A DNA stretch of 64,000 nt, taken from NCBI GenBank assembly GCA_023382655.1, contig JAHDWK010000001.1, positions 173,089 through 237,088 on the forward strand. The letters run 5' to 3'. This DNA comes from Anaerolineae bacterium (GTDB lineage: Bacteria > Chloroflexota > Anaerolineae > Promineifilales > Promineifilaceae). A program made the position numbers and the translations under genes. The notes beneath the pieces were generated by a model, which ran no database searches, had not been told where the DNA came from, and worked only from the letters and a program-made list of their open reading frames with translations. This document shows, in pieces, positions 1-8,529 of this stretch (its first letter is position 1; each line of letters opens with the position of its first letter).

Positions 1-70
1 CTTGTGGTCGCCCCCTTGTGGTCGCCCCCTTGTGGTCGCCCCCTTGTGGTCGCCCCCTTGTGGTCGCCCA
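1..70. repeat. Five tandem copies of a 14-bp unit
   Basis: The window opens with five head-to-tail copies of CTTGTGGTCGCCCC. The fifth copy ends in CCCA instead of CCCC. The array probably continues to the left of the window. Because the unit is 14 bp it cannot keep a reading frame, so it is most likely intergenic. The next 120 bases hold no gene I recognise, only one ACGGCCGT palindrome near 150. Confidence 0.9.
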
Positions 71-198
71 ACAGGGTGGGCACAAGGCCCACCCGTACAA
101 AACAGAGGTCGGGCACAGCAAGCAAAAGTCTGGTGTAGATAAAAATCTGGCAAACGGCCGTATACACACCGGCGGAGTTGCGCTAACATACAGCCTGT

Positions 199-831
199 AT
201 GGAACAAACGCCTACCCCCACCACAAACAAAACGGCCATCGGCCAACAAGCCCCCGATTTCCGTCTTACCTCCATTCAAGGTGAACTGATTACGTTAGCC
301 AGTTACCGGCAGCAAAAGCGGGTGATCCTCTGGTTTTCGCGGGGCTTCACCTGTAATTTCTGCCGCCGCTACATGGAGGGCATTATCAGCCATTATAACC
401 AGCTCACGGCCGCCGGGATTGAGGTGATTCAGATTGCGCCCAATTTGCTGGAAACGGCGCAGCGCTTTTTTACGGAACTGCCACCTTATCCCTTTGTCTG
501 TGACCCGGACAAACGGCTCTACGCCATTTATGACATCGGCGACCGGGGAGTCCTGGAAGCGAACAAAAATACGGTGGTGGCCTTTGGTACCGCCTTTTTA
601 CAAGGGGAGGGGCTGGAGACGGTGCGCGCTTCCTGGATTGATGTAGCCAACCGCAATTTTGTGCGGCGGCTGGCGCACCATGCGCTCACGGCCGTAGAAC
701 AGGGACTCTTTTTCCTTGATACCGACAGTATCATCCGCCACCAGGTCTATTTGAAAGGGTTAGAGACGATCCCGGACGGCCGTGAACTGCTGACGATGAC
801 GGAGATGACGACAGTGAGTGGAGAACAGTGA
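199..831 (+). CDS. Peroxiredoxin-like (AhpC/TSA fold) protein
   Basis: A 210-aa cytosolic protein of the thioredoxin-fold AhpC/TSA group. The N-terminal part (about residues 13-45) has the usual GQQAPDFRL start. The active-site stretch SRGFTCNFCRRYM near residue 50 holds a CxxC pair, as in the peroxiredoxin-like proteins often listed as redoxin-domain proteins. It probably reduces peroxides or acts as a thiol oxidoreductase; the substrate is not known. There is no signal peptide. The start at 199 is the first Met before the redoxin domain, and its ribosome site is weak. The last residues (VSGEQ) are encoded by the beginning of a GAGCAGT-type repeat array, so the C-terminus has apparently been reshaped by repeat DNA. 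Confidence 0.8.
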   Translation: MEQTPTPTTNKTAIGQQAPDFRLTSIQGELITLASYRQQKRVILWFSRGFTCNFCRRYMEGIISHYNQLTAAGIEVIQIAPNLLETAQRFFTELPPYPFVCDPDKRLYAIYDIGDRGVLEANKNTVVAFGTAFLQGEGLETVRASWIDVANRNFVRRLAHHALTAVEQGLFFLDTDSIIRHQVYLKGLETIPDGRELLTMTEMTTVSGEQ

Positions 832-898
832 GCAGTGAGCAGTTAACAGTGAGCAGTATTGTTCACTGCTTACCGCTAACTGCTCCCTGCTTACTGAC
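812..898. repeat. Heptamer array, GTGAGCA type, facing arms
   Basis: Direct repeats of CAGTGAG/CAGTTAA on the left are followed by their complement (ACTGCTTACC, AACTGCTCCC, CTGCTTACT) on the right, so the RNA could fold into a long imperfect hairpin. It fills the whole gap between the peroxiredoxin-like gene and the histidine kinase. The first units encode the C-terminal residues of the upstream gene. Arrays of the same unit recur at 7042-7139 and 63855-63925. Confidence 0.85.
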
Positions 899-907
899 TA
901 CAACACC

Positions 908-2452
908 ATGAGCGATGAACTAAACGAGCGGTTGGCACAGGTCAGCGAGATTCTCATTGCGTTGGCCGGGTCGCCTATTCCCAGCCAGCAGTTCCAGGTA
1001 TTGGCCGACTATGCCGGGCTGGTGGTGCCGTATGATTTTTTGGCGTTTTGCCTGGTAGATGAAGCGGAAAGTGGCTATTTTGTCTTTCCGCTAGATGGGG
1101 TGGGGCGCGATGTGGTGGCCTCACGGCCGTATACCCGGCATGAAGGTGTTGTCGGCCGTATCCTGCACAATCGCCGCTCCGAAATTATCTCGGACATGGC
1201 CCAAGACCCGGACGCCAACCCCGACCTGGAAGGCATCCTCACTTACCTGGGGCTGCACGCTGCGCTCATCCTGCCCATTCGTCAGGAGCATAAGGTGTTG
1301 GGCGCACTTTACTTTGCCCGGCAAGACCCCGCCGGTTACAGCGCCAGCGATTTACAGATTGCGCGGCTGCTGGCGGCGGGCATGGCTTCCGCGCTGGAAA
1401 GCGCCCGCTATTACCAAAGGTTGGCCGACGAGCGCAGCACCCTGGCAGCGGTGTTGACCAGTACGCAGGATGGGGTGCTGGTGGTGAATGAGGAGGGGCT
1501 GGTGCTGCTGGCAAATCCCGCTTTTGAGCAGATGATGGGGCTTTCGTTGGGGGCGTTAGCCGGTCAGCGATTGGTGGAAAAGGTAGATGACCCGGCGCTG
1601 CTGGCCCTCTTTGGGCCGGAGACACAGGTGGCGGAGATTCGGCTGCCAGACGGTGGGCCAGCAGCTGGCCGTATCACCCAGGCGCGGGCAGCGCAGGTGG
1701 TGACGGAGTTTGGCGAATTTGTCGGTTGGACGGCCGTGCTGCGCGACATCACCGTTCTCAAAGAACTGGAACAGATGAAAAGCGACTTTGTGAACACCGT
1801 TTCCCACGACCTGAAAAACCCCATCAACACCATCACCCTGGCGGCGGAACTGTTGGAAAAATTCGGCCCACTCACGGAAAAACAAAGCGACATGCACACC
1901 CGCATCCTGCAAACGGCCGTGTACATGAACGAACTCGTCTCCGACCTGCTCGACCTGGGCAAAATTCAGGCCGGGCTGGATTTGCGGCTGACGCCGTTTG
2001 ATTTCCGGGCGCTGGTGGAAGATGTCCTGTTTTCAGTGGCCGGGGCGGCCGAACAAAAGGGACAACAAATTGAGACGCAGTTACCGGCACAACTGACGGT
2101 GGAGGCGGATGAGCGGCGGCTGAAACAGGTGCTGCTCAATCTGGTGGGGAACGCCATCAAATACACGCCGCCGCAGGGCCACATTCGTCTGGTGGTGACT
2201 GTGGAGAAGGCGCAAGTGGTGGTGGCGGTGCAGGATAATGGCATTGGCATCCCGGCGGCCGACCTGCCCTATGTCTTTGACAAGTTCTACCGGGTGCAAA
2301 ATGAGACCACGCGGGGGATTAAAGGTACGGGCCTGGGGCTGGCTATTACCTGGAGTATTGTGGAAGCGCATCACGGCCGTATCTGGGTAGAGAGTGCCCC
2401 TGGAAAAGGGAGTACGTTTGCTTTTGCGTTACCCCTTTTCCGTAATCCGTGA
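908..2452 (+). CDS. GAF-PAS sensor histidine kinase
   Basis: A 514-aa soluble sensor kinase that would autophosphorylate a histidine and pass the phosphate to a response regulator. A GAF domain covers about residues 15-170, a PAS domain about 175-290, the HisKA dimerisation domain about 290-360 and the HATPase domain about 390-510. The phospho-acceptor is His300 in the motif TVSHDLKNP. The N box (LVGNAIKYTPP), G1 box (DNGIGIP) and G2 box (GTGLGLAI) are all present. There are no membrane helices, so the signal is presumably cytoplasmic (ligand, redox state or a partner). No response regulator is adjacent, so it is an orphan kinase here. It ends inside a repeat array shared with the convergent polyprenyl synthase gene. 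Confidence 0.93.
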   Translation: MSDELNERLAQVSEILIALAGSPIPSQQFQVLADYAGLVVPYDFLAFCLVDEAESGYFVFPLDGVGRDVVASRPYTRHEGVVGRILHNRRSEIISDMAQDPDANPDLEGILTYLGLHAALILPIRQEHKVLGALYFARQDPAGYSASDLQIARLLAAGMASALESARYYQRLADERSTLAAVLTSTQDGVLVVNEEGLVLLANPAFEQMMGLSLGALAGQRLVEKVDDPALLALFGPETQVAEIRLPDGGPAAGRITQARAAQVVTEFGEFVGWTAVLRDITVLKELEQMKSDFVNTVSHDLKNPINTITLAAELLEKFGPLTEKQSDMHTRILQTAVYMNELVSDLLDLGKIQAGLDLRLTPFDFRALVEDVLFSVAGAAEQKGQQIETQLPAQLTVEADERRLKQVLLNLVGNAIKYTPPQGHIRLVVTVEKAQVVVAVQDNGIGIPAADLPYVFDKFYRVQNETTRGIKGTGLGLAITWSIVEAHHGRIWVESAPGKGSTFAFALPLFRNP

Positions 2453-2510
2453 GCCTTAACCTGTAATCCGAAGTCCGATAACGGCTCACGGATTACGGAT
2501 TACCGATTCC
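2441..2510. repeat. Heptamer array, TAATCCG type, between convergent genes
   Basis: Units of CGTAATCCGTGAGCC face their complement GGCTCACGGATTACGG, giving a long hairpin. The stop codons of both converging genes (histidine kinase at 2452, polyprenyl synthase at 2500) lie inside it. The last residues of both proteins (RNP and RNR) are therefore encoded by repeat. It could serve as a bidirectional 3' end. Confidence 0.85.
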
Positions 2511-3444
2511 GCTCCAAAACCAGCTCCACCAGTTCCAACATTTCGTCGCGGATTTCCGAATCGGGCAACTCATCCAGGGCGGCGCGGGCGCGGGCGGCCG
2601 TTTCTTCTGCTTGTAGGCGGGCAATTTCCACCGCGCCGGACTCGCGCAGTTGGGCCATCATGCGGGCAATGGGGTCATCCGGCAGTTCGGCCACAGCCAC
2701 ATCCGTTTCCAGCACATCGGTATGGCCGCCATTTTGGGCCATGATCACCCCGCGATTTTGCGCCAGGTCCAGCCCGGCCGGTTTCCCCATCTCTTCCGGG
2801 TCGCCGATGATGTCCAGAATGTCATCCACAATCTGGAAAGTGAGTCCCAGGTTGTAAGCATAAGTTGCCAGCGCTTCAATGCTCTTCTCATCACCGCCGC
2901 CAAGCATCGCGCCCATGCGGGCGGCCGCTTCAAACAGGCTGGCCGTCTTGCGGCTGATGATGGTTTTGTACGTTTCCCGATCCATCGTGCCTGCTTTGGC
3001 AGCAATGGCTTGCAGCGTCTCCCCCTCCACCAGCTTGATGCAGGCGTCAGCCATAATCACGTTGTATTCCGGGCCGTAGGGGGCCATCATCTCATATACT
3101 TTGGTAAACAGGTAATCGCCGGCCAGCAGGGCAAAGGTGCGCCCCCATTTGGCATGAACGGTAATTTTGCCACGCCGGGTGAGGCTGTGATCGTTGATGT
3201 CGTCGTGAACCAGGGTGGCGGTGTGCACCATTTCCACGGCGGCAGACATGGGCACCACATCCATTAAATTCTGGCCGCCCACGGCCAGGTAAGCCAGTAA
3301 ACCGAGTTGGGGGCGCAGCCGTTTGCCGCCAGACGTGATAATGTGCAGCCCGGCGTCGGCAAGTAACTGTACGTCACTGTTCACACTGTCGCGCAGTTGT
3401 TCTTCAACGGCCGTTAACCCCTCATGAATTGCATCTTTAACCAT
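2500..3444 (-). CDS. Polyprenyl diphosphate synthase
   Basis: A 314-aa all-helical trans-prenyltransferase that condenses isopentenyl diphosphate with an allylic diphosphate. Products of this family serve as quinone side chains, carotenoid precursors or lipid carriers. The first aspartate-rich motif is in TLVHDDINDHS and the second in FQIVDDILDIIGD. Both have the DDxxD form needed for magnesium-diphosphate binding. The start at 3444 (MVKDAIHEG) is chosen because GAGGTGG stands just upstream; a longer frame to 3525 has no such site. The protein is about the normal length. Product chain length cannot be read from the sequence. It is divergent from the xpt gene. Confidence 0.93.
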   Translation of the reverse strand: MVKDAIHEGLTAVEEQLRDSVNSDVQLLADAGLHIITSGGKRLRPQLGLLAYLAVGGQNLMDVVPMSAAVEMVHTATLVHDDINDHSLTRRGKITVHAKWGRTFALLAGDYLFTKVYEMMAPYGPEYNVIMADACIKLVEGETLQAIAAKAGTMDRETYKTIISRKTASLFEAAARMGAMLGGGDEKSIEALATYAYNLGLTFQIVDDILDIIGDPEEMGKPAGLDLAQNRGVIMAQNGGHTDVLETDVAVAELPDDPIARMMAQLRESGAVEIARLQAEETAARARAALDELPDSEIRDEMLELVELVLERNR

Positions 3445-3686
3445 AATCAAACCACCTCGTTCACAACTTTCAATTTTTTTTGAACGCATTGATGAGATTA
3501 TAAAATACACAAGGGGGCAGGTCAAGCCGTTTGTGAAAGAAATCTCAAATGCGGTTAACGTTTTCTATGTTGCCTTGCCTGTCCACCTTAGCGGATAATT
3601 GCCTTTATCTGGCAAGACATCGGGCAGGATGATATAGGATATTGGCCGATTGGCAATGTTTATTAAGGTAGAGGTACAGTGATGAT
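3445..3686. other. Divergent intergenic region, ispA-like/xpt
   Basis: This 242-nt gap separates divergent genes and must hold both promoters. I looked for a purine riboswitch before xpt and did not find the conserved core. No repeat array is present, which is unusual for this window. A GAGGTA at 3671-3676 serves as the xpt ribosome site. Confidence 0.4.
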
Positions 3687-4259
3687 ATGGAGTTATTAAA
3701 GCAGCGAATTCTGGCAGAAGGGAAAAATTTGGGGCGGGGCATCCTCAAGATTGATAGCTTTTTGAACCATCAGATTGATGCGGCGTTGATGGCAGCGGTG
3801 GGGGCGGAAATTGCACGGGAGTTTGCCGGGACACGGCCGTCGCGCATCCTCACCGCCGAAGTGAGTGGCCTCATCCCGGCGGCCATGGTCGGCCACGCGA
3901 TGGGCAACATCCCGGTGGTGTATGCCCGCAAACACAAACCAATCACCATGATGGAGCCGGTCTTCATCGAAACCGCCCCCAGCCACACCAAAGGGAATGT
4001 GGTCTCGCTCATGGTCTCGCCGGAGTTTATCCAGGCCGGGGATCGCATTTTGATTGTGGACGATTTCCTGGCGACAGGGCGCACCATTGATGCGCTCTGC
4101 CGCATTGTGCAAAGCGCGGACGCGGAACTGGTAGGCATTGCCACTGTCGTAGAAAAAACGTTTGAAGGTGGCCGCGCCGCCCTGACGACCTGGGGCGTGC
4201 CCATCTACGCGGCGGCAACCATTGTGGATATGAGTGAAGGGAAGATTGTTTTAGCGTGA
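3687..4259 (+). CDS. xpt: Xanthine phosphoribosyltransferase
   Basis: A 190-aa enzyme matching Xpt of Gram-positive bacteria along its full length. It converts xanthine plus PRPP to XMP in purine salvage. The PRPP-binding loop is clear at about residues 123-136 ([11 protein letters not shown]). The N-terminal [15 protein letters not shown] is typical of the family. The start at 3687 follows an AGGTAGAGG ribosome site; an ATG five bases upstream is in another frame. The next gene, guaA, turns XMP into GMP, so the two genes form a short xanthine-to-GMP path. A 41-nt gap containing a CATCACG-type repeat separates them. Confidence 0.93.
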   Translation: MELLKQRILAEGKNLGRGILKIDSFLNHQIDAALMAAVGAEIAREFAGTRPSRILTAEVSGLIPAAMVGHAMGNIPVVYARKHKPITMMEPVFIETAPSHTKGNVVSLMVSPEFIQAGDRILIVDDFLATGRTIDALCRIVQSADAELVGIATVVEKTFEGGRAALTTWGVPIYAAATIVDMSEGKIVLA

Positions 4260-4295
4260 TGCGTGAAACAGTTCTCACGCATCACGCATCACGGA
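4260..4295. repeat. Small CATCACG repeat with inverted arm
   Basis: GCGTGA near 4261 faces TCACGCATCACGCATCACG, a mini version of the heptamer hairpins. It starts at the xpt stop codon and ends at the guaA ribosome site (GGAG at 4293-4296). The same CATCACG unit reappears inside the hyuA-like gene at 10630-10655. Confidence 0.75.
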
Positions 4296-4300
4296 GAAAA

Positions 4301-5884
4301 ATGACCCACGACACAATTGTCATTCTCGATTTTGGCTCGCAGTTTTCGCAGTTGATTGCCCGGCGGGTGCGGGAGGCGAAGGTGTACAGTGAACTGCTTT
4401 CCTGGACGACCCCGGCGGAGAAAGTGCTGGCGCTGAACCCCAAAGGGTTTATCCTCAGCGGGGGGCCGAACAGTGTGTATGAGGCCGGCGCGCCCACGCT
4501 GCCCCGCTATGTGCTGGAAAGTGGGCTGCCCGTCCTGGGCATCTGCTACGGGATGCAACTATTGGCCTATAACCTGGGCGGCAAAGTGGCCGCCAGCCAG
4601 AAGCGGGAGTATGGGCCGGCGGATTTGCAGGTAGATGTGGTGGATAGTTTGTTGTTTAGAGATTGGGAGATTGGGAGATTACGAGATTCAATCTCCCAAT
4701 CTCCCAATCTCAACCAGGTGTGGATGAGCCACGGCGACAAGGTGGAACAGTTGCCGCCTGGCTTCCGGCCGTTGGCTCATTCGGATAATTCGCCGCTGGC
4801 GGCGGCGACGGATGTGGCGCGGCGCTATTATGCGGTGCAGTTTCATCCGGAGGTGGCGCACACGCCGCAGGGCAGTACAGTGCTGCGCAATTTTGTGGTG
4901 GAGATTTGTGGCTGTACGCCGGATTGGACACCCGCCAGTTTTATTGAGGAGCAGGTGGGGGTGATTCGGGCGCAGGTGGGCGACGGCCGTGTCGTCCTCG
5001 GTCTCAGCGGCGGTGTAGATTCGGCGGTGGCGGCGGCGCTCATTCACCGGGCCATTGGCGACCAGTTGACCTGTATTTTTGTGGATCATGGGCTGCTGCG
5101 CCAGGGGGAGGCGCTGCAAGTGGTGGCGACGTTTGAACGGGAACAGGGGATGCACCTGATTGCCGTGAACGCCATTGAAGAGTATCTGGAGGCGCTGGCG
5201 GGTATCACCGACCCGGAGCAGAAACGGAAGATCATTGGCGAGAAGTTTGTGCGCATTTTTGAGCGAGAAGCGCAAAAATTGGGGCAGATTGATTTTCTGG
5301 CGCAGGGCACCATTTACCCGGATGTGATTGAAAGCGCGGGCAAAGACAAAAAGGATGCACGGGTGATTAAGACACACCATAACGTGGGCGGCCTGCCGGA
5401 GGATATGGATTTTGAACTGGTGGAGCCGCTGCGGTTGTTGTTTAAGGATGAGGTGCGGCAGTTGGGCGTGGCCTTGGGGCTGCCGGAGAGCCTGGTGTGG
5501 CGGCAGCCGTTTCCGGGGCCGGGGCTGGCTATTCGCTGCCTGGGGGAAGTGACCTGGGAGCGGTTGGAGCGGCTGCGGCTGGCGGATGCGATTTTTGTGG
5601 AGGAACTGCGCGGGGCGGAGATGCTGAAGTGGGGGACGCAGCAGGCATTTGCGGTGCTGCTGCCGGTGAAGAGTGTGGGGGTGATGGGCGACGGCCGTAC
5701 CTATCAGGAGGTGATTGCGCTGCGGGCGGTGACGACGGAGGATTTTATGACCGCCGACTGGGCGCGGCTGTCTTATGACCTGCTGGCGCGGGTGAGTCGC
5801 CGCATTGTGAATGAGGTGTCGGGCGTGAACCGGGTGGTGTATGACATCACCTCTAAACCGCCGGGTACGATTGAGTGGGAGTGA
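4301..5884 (+). CDS. guaA: GMP synthase (glutamine-hydrolysing) with an in-frame repeat insertion
   Basis: A 527-aa GMP synthase that aminates XMP to GMP with ATP and glutamine. The class I amidotransferase domain (about 1-210) has the nucleophile motif GICYGMQLL and the HPE triad motif QFHPEVAH. The ATP-pyrophosphatase domain has the P-loop [13 protein letters not shown], and the C-terminal dimerisation part ends in the conserved [10 protein letters not shown]. The start at 4301 ([14 protein letters not shown]) follows GGAG; the frame is open to 4256 but the extra residues come from repeat DNA. Between about residues 119 and 137 the gene carries a hairpin array (4659-4711), just before the conserved VWMSHGDKV. 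All catalytic motifs remain, so the enzyme is probably active with a small surface insertion. Confidence 0.95.
   Translation: MTHDTIVILDFGSQFSQLIARRVREAKVYSELLSWTTPAEKVLALNPKGFILSGGPNSVYEAGAPTLPRYVLESGLPVLGICYGMQLLAYNLGGKVAASQKREYGPADLQVDVVDSLLFRDWEIGRLRDSISQSPNLNQVWMSHGDKVEQLPPGFRPLAHSDNSPLAAATDVARRYYAVQFHPEVAHTPQGSTVLRNFVVEICGCTPDWTPASFIEEQVGVIRAQVGDGRVVLGLSGGVDSAVAAALIHRAIGDQLTCIFVDHGLLRQGEALQVVATFEREQGMHLIAVNAIEEYLEALAGITDPEQKRKIIGEKFVRIFEREAQKLGQIDFLAQGTIYPDVIESAGKDKKDARVIKTHHNVGGLPEDMDFELVEPLRLLFKDEVRQLGVALGLPESLVWRQPFPGPGLAIRCLGEVTWERLERLRLADAIFVEELRGAEMLKWGTQQAFAVLLPVKSVGVMGDGRTYQEVIALRAVTTEDFMTADWARLSYDLLARVSRRIVNEVSGVNRVVYDITSKPPGTIEWE
4659..4711. repeat. 22-nt perfect inverted repeat inside guaA
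   Basis: The left arm (4659-4680) is tandem GAGATTGG/GGAGATT units. The right arm (4690-4711) is its exact reverse complement, and the loop is 9 nt. The same AATCTCCC unit is found between genes at 26985-27035 and 47238-47285. Here it is translated in frame as roughly [19 protein letters not shown], and the guaA frame continues unbroken. Confidence 0.92.
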
Positions 5885-6085
5885 GCGTAATCCGTGAGCC
5901 GTAGTCCGTGAGCCGTAATCTGTAATCCGAAGTCGGAAGTCGGAAGTCGGAAGTCCGAAGTCGGACATCGGGCTTCGGGCATCGGATGACGATTACAACG
6001 GGACACGGCCGTACTGCGTATTGACCGGCAGTTTTATTTAACCCATTACTGTTTACCGATAACCGTTTACCGATTCCCGATAACC
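5883..6085. repeat. Large mixed heptamer array, TAATCCG / AAGTCGG / ATAACCG types
   Basis: The gap after guaA is filled by three successive unit types: CGTGAGCCGTAATC, then GAAGTCGG repeated about five times, then TTTACCG/ATAACCG/ATTACCG. An ACGGCCGT palindrome lies between the last two. It ends just before the AAGGAGG ribosome site of the next gene. Confidence 0.85.
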
Positions 6086-6110
6086 GATTACCGGAACAAG
6101 GAGGCGACTT

Positions 6111-7058
6111 ATGGACTACGGACAAATTCTTAGCCGTAGCTGGCAAATTACCTGGAAAAATAAGTTTTTGTGGGTGTTGGGTTTTCTGGCGGCGCTGACG
6201 CGCATCAGCAGCAACACCAGCAGTTACCAGACCAATTCATCAGAAATGACGCCGGAAGCAGTGGAGCAGATGATGCAGGGGATGGCGCTGCTGGTGGGAT
6301 TGGGCTGCCTCTTTTTGCTGATTGGGGTGGCGCTGTGGCTGCTCAGTCTGGCGGCGAAAGGGGGGTTGATCACGGCCGTGTCTCGTATTGACAACGGCGA
6401 ACGGGTGACATTGGGCGAGGCGTTCAGCGCCGGGTTATCCCGCATTTCGACCCTGGTGGGCATGAATCTCCTGCTCTACCTGCCCATCTTCCTCATCGTC
6501 GTGGTCAGCGTGGTGGGGGCGATTACGCTCCTGGCCGGTTCCGGGATCACTTTCGCTTCATTCGCCGATGAACCATCGGCGGCGGGCGAGGCCCTGGCGG
6601 CCACATTTGGTCTGATATTCTTCTGTTTTTGCGGTCTGATTTGTGGGCTGGTTTTGTTGGGCATCTTGCTGCAATTCATCAATGCTTTTGCTTACCGGGG
6701 CATCATGCTGCGTGGTTTGGGGGCCATTGCCAGCCTGTCGCATGGCTGGCAGGTGTTCCGCAGCAACTTTGTGGAAGTGCTGCTGCTCTCCATGCTGTTT
6801 TTTGTGATCAGCATTGCTTTTGGCATGGCGGTGGCGGTGGTTTTGGCACCTCTAGCGTTGATCCTGTTTGTGCCTATGATGGCGATGGCTTCTGGTGGCA
6901 GCACACCTGGCACGGCCGAAATTTTCCTGTTATCGGGCGGGGCTTTGTGCCTGGGTATTCTGGGCGCGGCGTTGGCCTCGGTACTGACCACCTGGCAGTC
7001 GGCCGCCTTTACGCTGGCGTACCAGGAGTGGACGGGGAAGACAGTGAGTAGTGAGTAG
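6111..7058 (+). CDS. Integral membrane protein, paralogue of the next gene
   Basis: A 315-aa membrane protein with about six to seven hydrophobic segments (about residues 18-30, 65-90, 120-150, 165-195, 215-250, 280-305). The N-terminal SWQITWKNKFLWVLGFL matches the start of the neighbouring protein at 7146 (TLIWRRKFLWLLGLL), so the two are diverged tandem duplicates. The pattern is that of DUF975 / glycerophosphodiesterase-membrane-domain proteins with unknown role. It starts after a strong AAGGAGG at 6098-6104. The last residues (VSSE) are encoded by the following GTGAGTA-type array. Confidence 0.75.
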   Translation: MDYGQILSRSWQITWKNKFLWVLGFLAALTRISSNTSSYQTNSSEMTPEAVEQMMQGMALLVGLGCLFLLIGVALWLLSLAAKGGLITAVSRIDNGERVTLGEAFSAGLSRISTLVGMNLLLYLPIFLIVVVSVVGAITLLAGSGITFASFADEPSAAGEALAATFGLIFFCFCGLICGLVLLGILLQFINAFAYRGIMLRGLGAIASLSHGWQVFRSNFVEVLLLSMLFFVISIAFGMAVAVVLAPLALILFVPMMAMASGGSTPGTAEIFLLSGGALCLGILGAALASVLTTWQSAAFTLAYQEWTGKTVSSE

Positions 7059-7139
7059 TAAAAAAGAAAAATGAAGTAAGCAGTGAGCAGTAAGCAGTGA
7101 GCGGTTGTCTGCTTACTGCTCGCTGCCCACTAATCACTT
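7042..7139. repeat. Heptamer array, AGTGAGC type
   Basis: Repeats of AGTGAGTAGTGAG and AAGCAGTGAGCAGT are followed by facing complement (CTGCTTACTGCTCGCTG). It occupies the gap between the two paralogous membrane genes and encodes the end of the first. Confidence 0.85.
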
Positions 7140-7145
7140 TTTCGG

Positions 7146-8120
7146 ATGACAAACGTGATAGACATCGGCGGGCTGTTTTCACAATCGTTGACGTTGATAT
7201 GGCGGCGCAAGTTTTTGTGGCTGCTGGGCCTGCTGATGGGGATCAATGGGTTGGTGGTGGGGCTGATACGGCCGTTCCTGCGCACGGCCGTACCGGAACA
7301 ATGGCTGTCACTGGAATATTGGTTGGAAATGGTGCAAAGTGGCAGCTTCCAATTGCCGACCATTAACCTGACGACGGCGGAATTGTGGCGGTATGTGCTG
7401 TGGGGGTCGCTGGCGCTGTTTGTTTACGTGGTGCTGTTTTGGGTGATCGTGACGGTGGCGGAGGGGGCGATCATTGGCGCAGCGTATGAGGAGGCTGAAG
7501 GACGGCCGTCTCACCTCGGCCGCGCGGTACGATTAGGGCTAGGCTATCTGCCCCGTTTTGCGGCCATTGATGCCGCTGTCTTTTTACCCGTATTTTTGCT
7601 GCTGCTGTTGATGATGGCGGTGGCGCTGGCAGATACGGCCGTCATTGCCTACCTGACGCTGCAAACGCAGACAGAAACGAGTACGGTCATCACCATCTAT
7701 GCCCTGGGCTGGCTGTGTGTGTTGGCGTTGGGCTGCTGCATCCCCCCGCTGACCATTGTCTTGGTCTGGTATCGCACGCTGGCCTTCCGCGATGCGGCCA
7801 TCTTGGGGCATGGTGTGCGCGAAGCGATGCGGCACACGCGCCAGGTCATCCGCCAACATTTTGGCGAACTATTGGCGCTGGCGGTGCTGCTGTATGGCTT
7901 GAGTTACGTGCTGGGCTGGTTGTTTAGCTTGCTGACGCTGCCGGTGCTGGCGCTGACGGCCGTGCCCCTGGCGGCCGGTTCTTCTTCGCTGACCGGTATT
8001 CTGGCAACCGGACTGAATTTGTTGCTCTCCCTGTTGGTGGCGTTGTTAAAGGGGGTGGTTCATGTGTTCACGGCCGTAGCCTGGACGCTGGCGTATCGAG
8101 AGTTGAGCCACCATCCGTAG
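7146..8120 (+). CDS. Integral membrane protein, paralogue of the previous gene
   Basis: A 324-aa multi-helix membrane protein of unknown function. Hydrophobic stretches lie near residues 25-40, 85-110, 140-165, 185-215, 240-265 and 275-310. The start region and overall layout match the protein at 6111-7058, which suggests a tandem duplication and perhaps a heteromer. No catalytic motif is visible. The ribosome site is weak because the array abuts the start. Downstream are another short CCGTAAGCCGTCATCCGT repeat and the YefM-YoeB promoter. Confidence 0.75.
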   Translation: MTNVIDIGGLFSQSLTLIWRRKFLWLLGLLMGINGLVVGLIRPFLRTAVPEQWLSLEYWLEMVQSGSFQLPTINLTTAELWRYVLWGSLALFVYVVLFWVIVTVAEGAIIGAAYEEAEGRPSHLGRAVRLGLGYLPRFAAIDAAVFLPVFLLLLLMMAVALADTAVIAYLTLQTQTETSTVITIYALGWLCVLALGCCIPPLTIVLVWYRTLAFRDAAILGHGVREAMRHTRQVIRQHFGELLALAVLLYGLSYVLGWLFSLLTLPVLALTAVPLAAGSSSLTGILATGLNLLLSLLVALLKGVVHVFTAVAWTLAYRELSHHP

Positions 8121-8180
8121 ACCGTAAGCCGTCATCCGTAAAACGTAAACAGGGCATAGGGGCACGGCCGTGCCACTTTC

Positions 8181-8221
8181 TTGACGTTTCCTCGTCTCTC
8201 TTGTACAGTAACCCTGTACAA
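8181..8221 (+). promoter_or_regulatory. Promoter and operator of the yefM-yoeB pair
   Basis: TTGACG at 8181-8186 and TACAGT at 8204-8209 form a promoter with a 17-nt spacer. Over the -10 lies the perfect inverted repeat TTGTACAG-TAACC-CTGTACAA (8201-8221). YefM/Phd antitoxins are known to bind palindromes with a TGTACA core, so autorepression of the module is very likely. Confidence 0.75.
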
Positions 8222-8238
8222 CAATTATGAGGTGCAGA

Positions 8239-8529
8239 ATGGCTATTCAAGTAACATATTCCCAGGCGCGGGAAAACCTGGCCCAACTTTGGGATGAAGT
8301 CGTGCAAAACCAGGAAACGATCATTATCACGCGGCGTGGGGCCAAAGATATTGCGCTTATTTCGGCAGCCGAACTGGCCAGCCTGGAAGAAACCGCTTAC
8401 CTGCTCCGCTCACCCAAAAATGCCGAACGGCTGTTAACCGCCCTCTCTCGATCAAGAGCAGGGGATGGTGCTGCCCAAACCGTAGATGATCTGCGCGCTG
8501 AGGTAGGAATTGACGACGAAGCTCAATAA
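8239..8529 (+). CDS. yefM: Antitoxin, YefM/Phd family
   Basis: A 96-aa antitoxin that would bind and neutralise the YoeB toxin encoded next to it and repress its own promoter. The N-terminal DNA-binding part has the typical MAIQVTYSQARENLA and IITRRGAKDIALIS. The C-terminal region is the toxin-binding tail. The start at 8239 is chosen because GAGGTG lies 5 nt upstream; an ATG at 8227 is in frame but sits before that site. A TGTACA palindrome overlies the promoter. The toxin gene starts inside its 3' end. Confidence 0.88.
   Translation: MAIQVTYSQARENLAQLWDEVVQNQETIIITRRGAKDIALISAAELASLEETAYLLRSPKNAERLLTALSRSRAGDGAAQTVDDLRAEVGIDDEAQ

Noticed and set aside
812-898. Possible CRISPR array
   Set aside because: The repeats here and elsewhere have period 7-8 with no spacers, and no cas gene is present.
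3530-3686. Purine riboswitch upstream of xpt
   Set aside because: I could not find the conserved three-way junction core or the loop-loop pairing; the leader is short and has only a ribosome site.
4688-5968. 426-codon open frame on the minus strand across guaA
   Set aside because: It lies antisense to a gene with full catalytic motifs. It is His/Arg/Pro-rich with no fold-like pattern, as expected for a shadow of a GC-rich gene.
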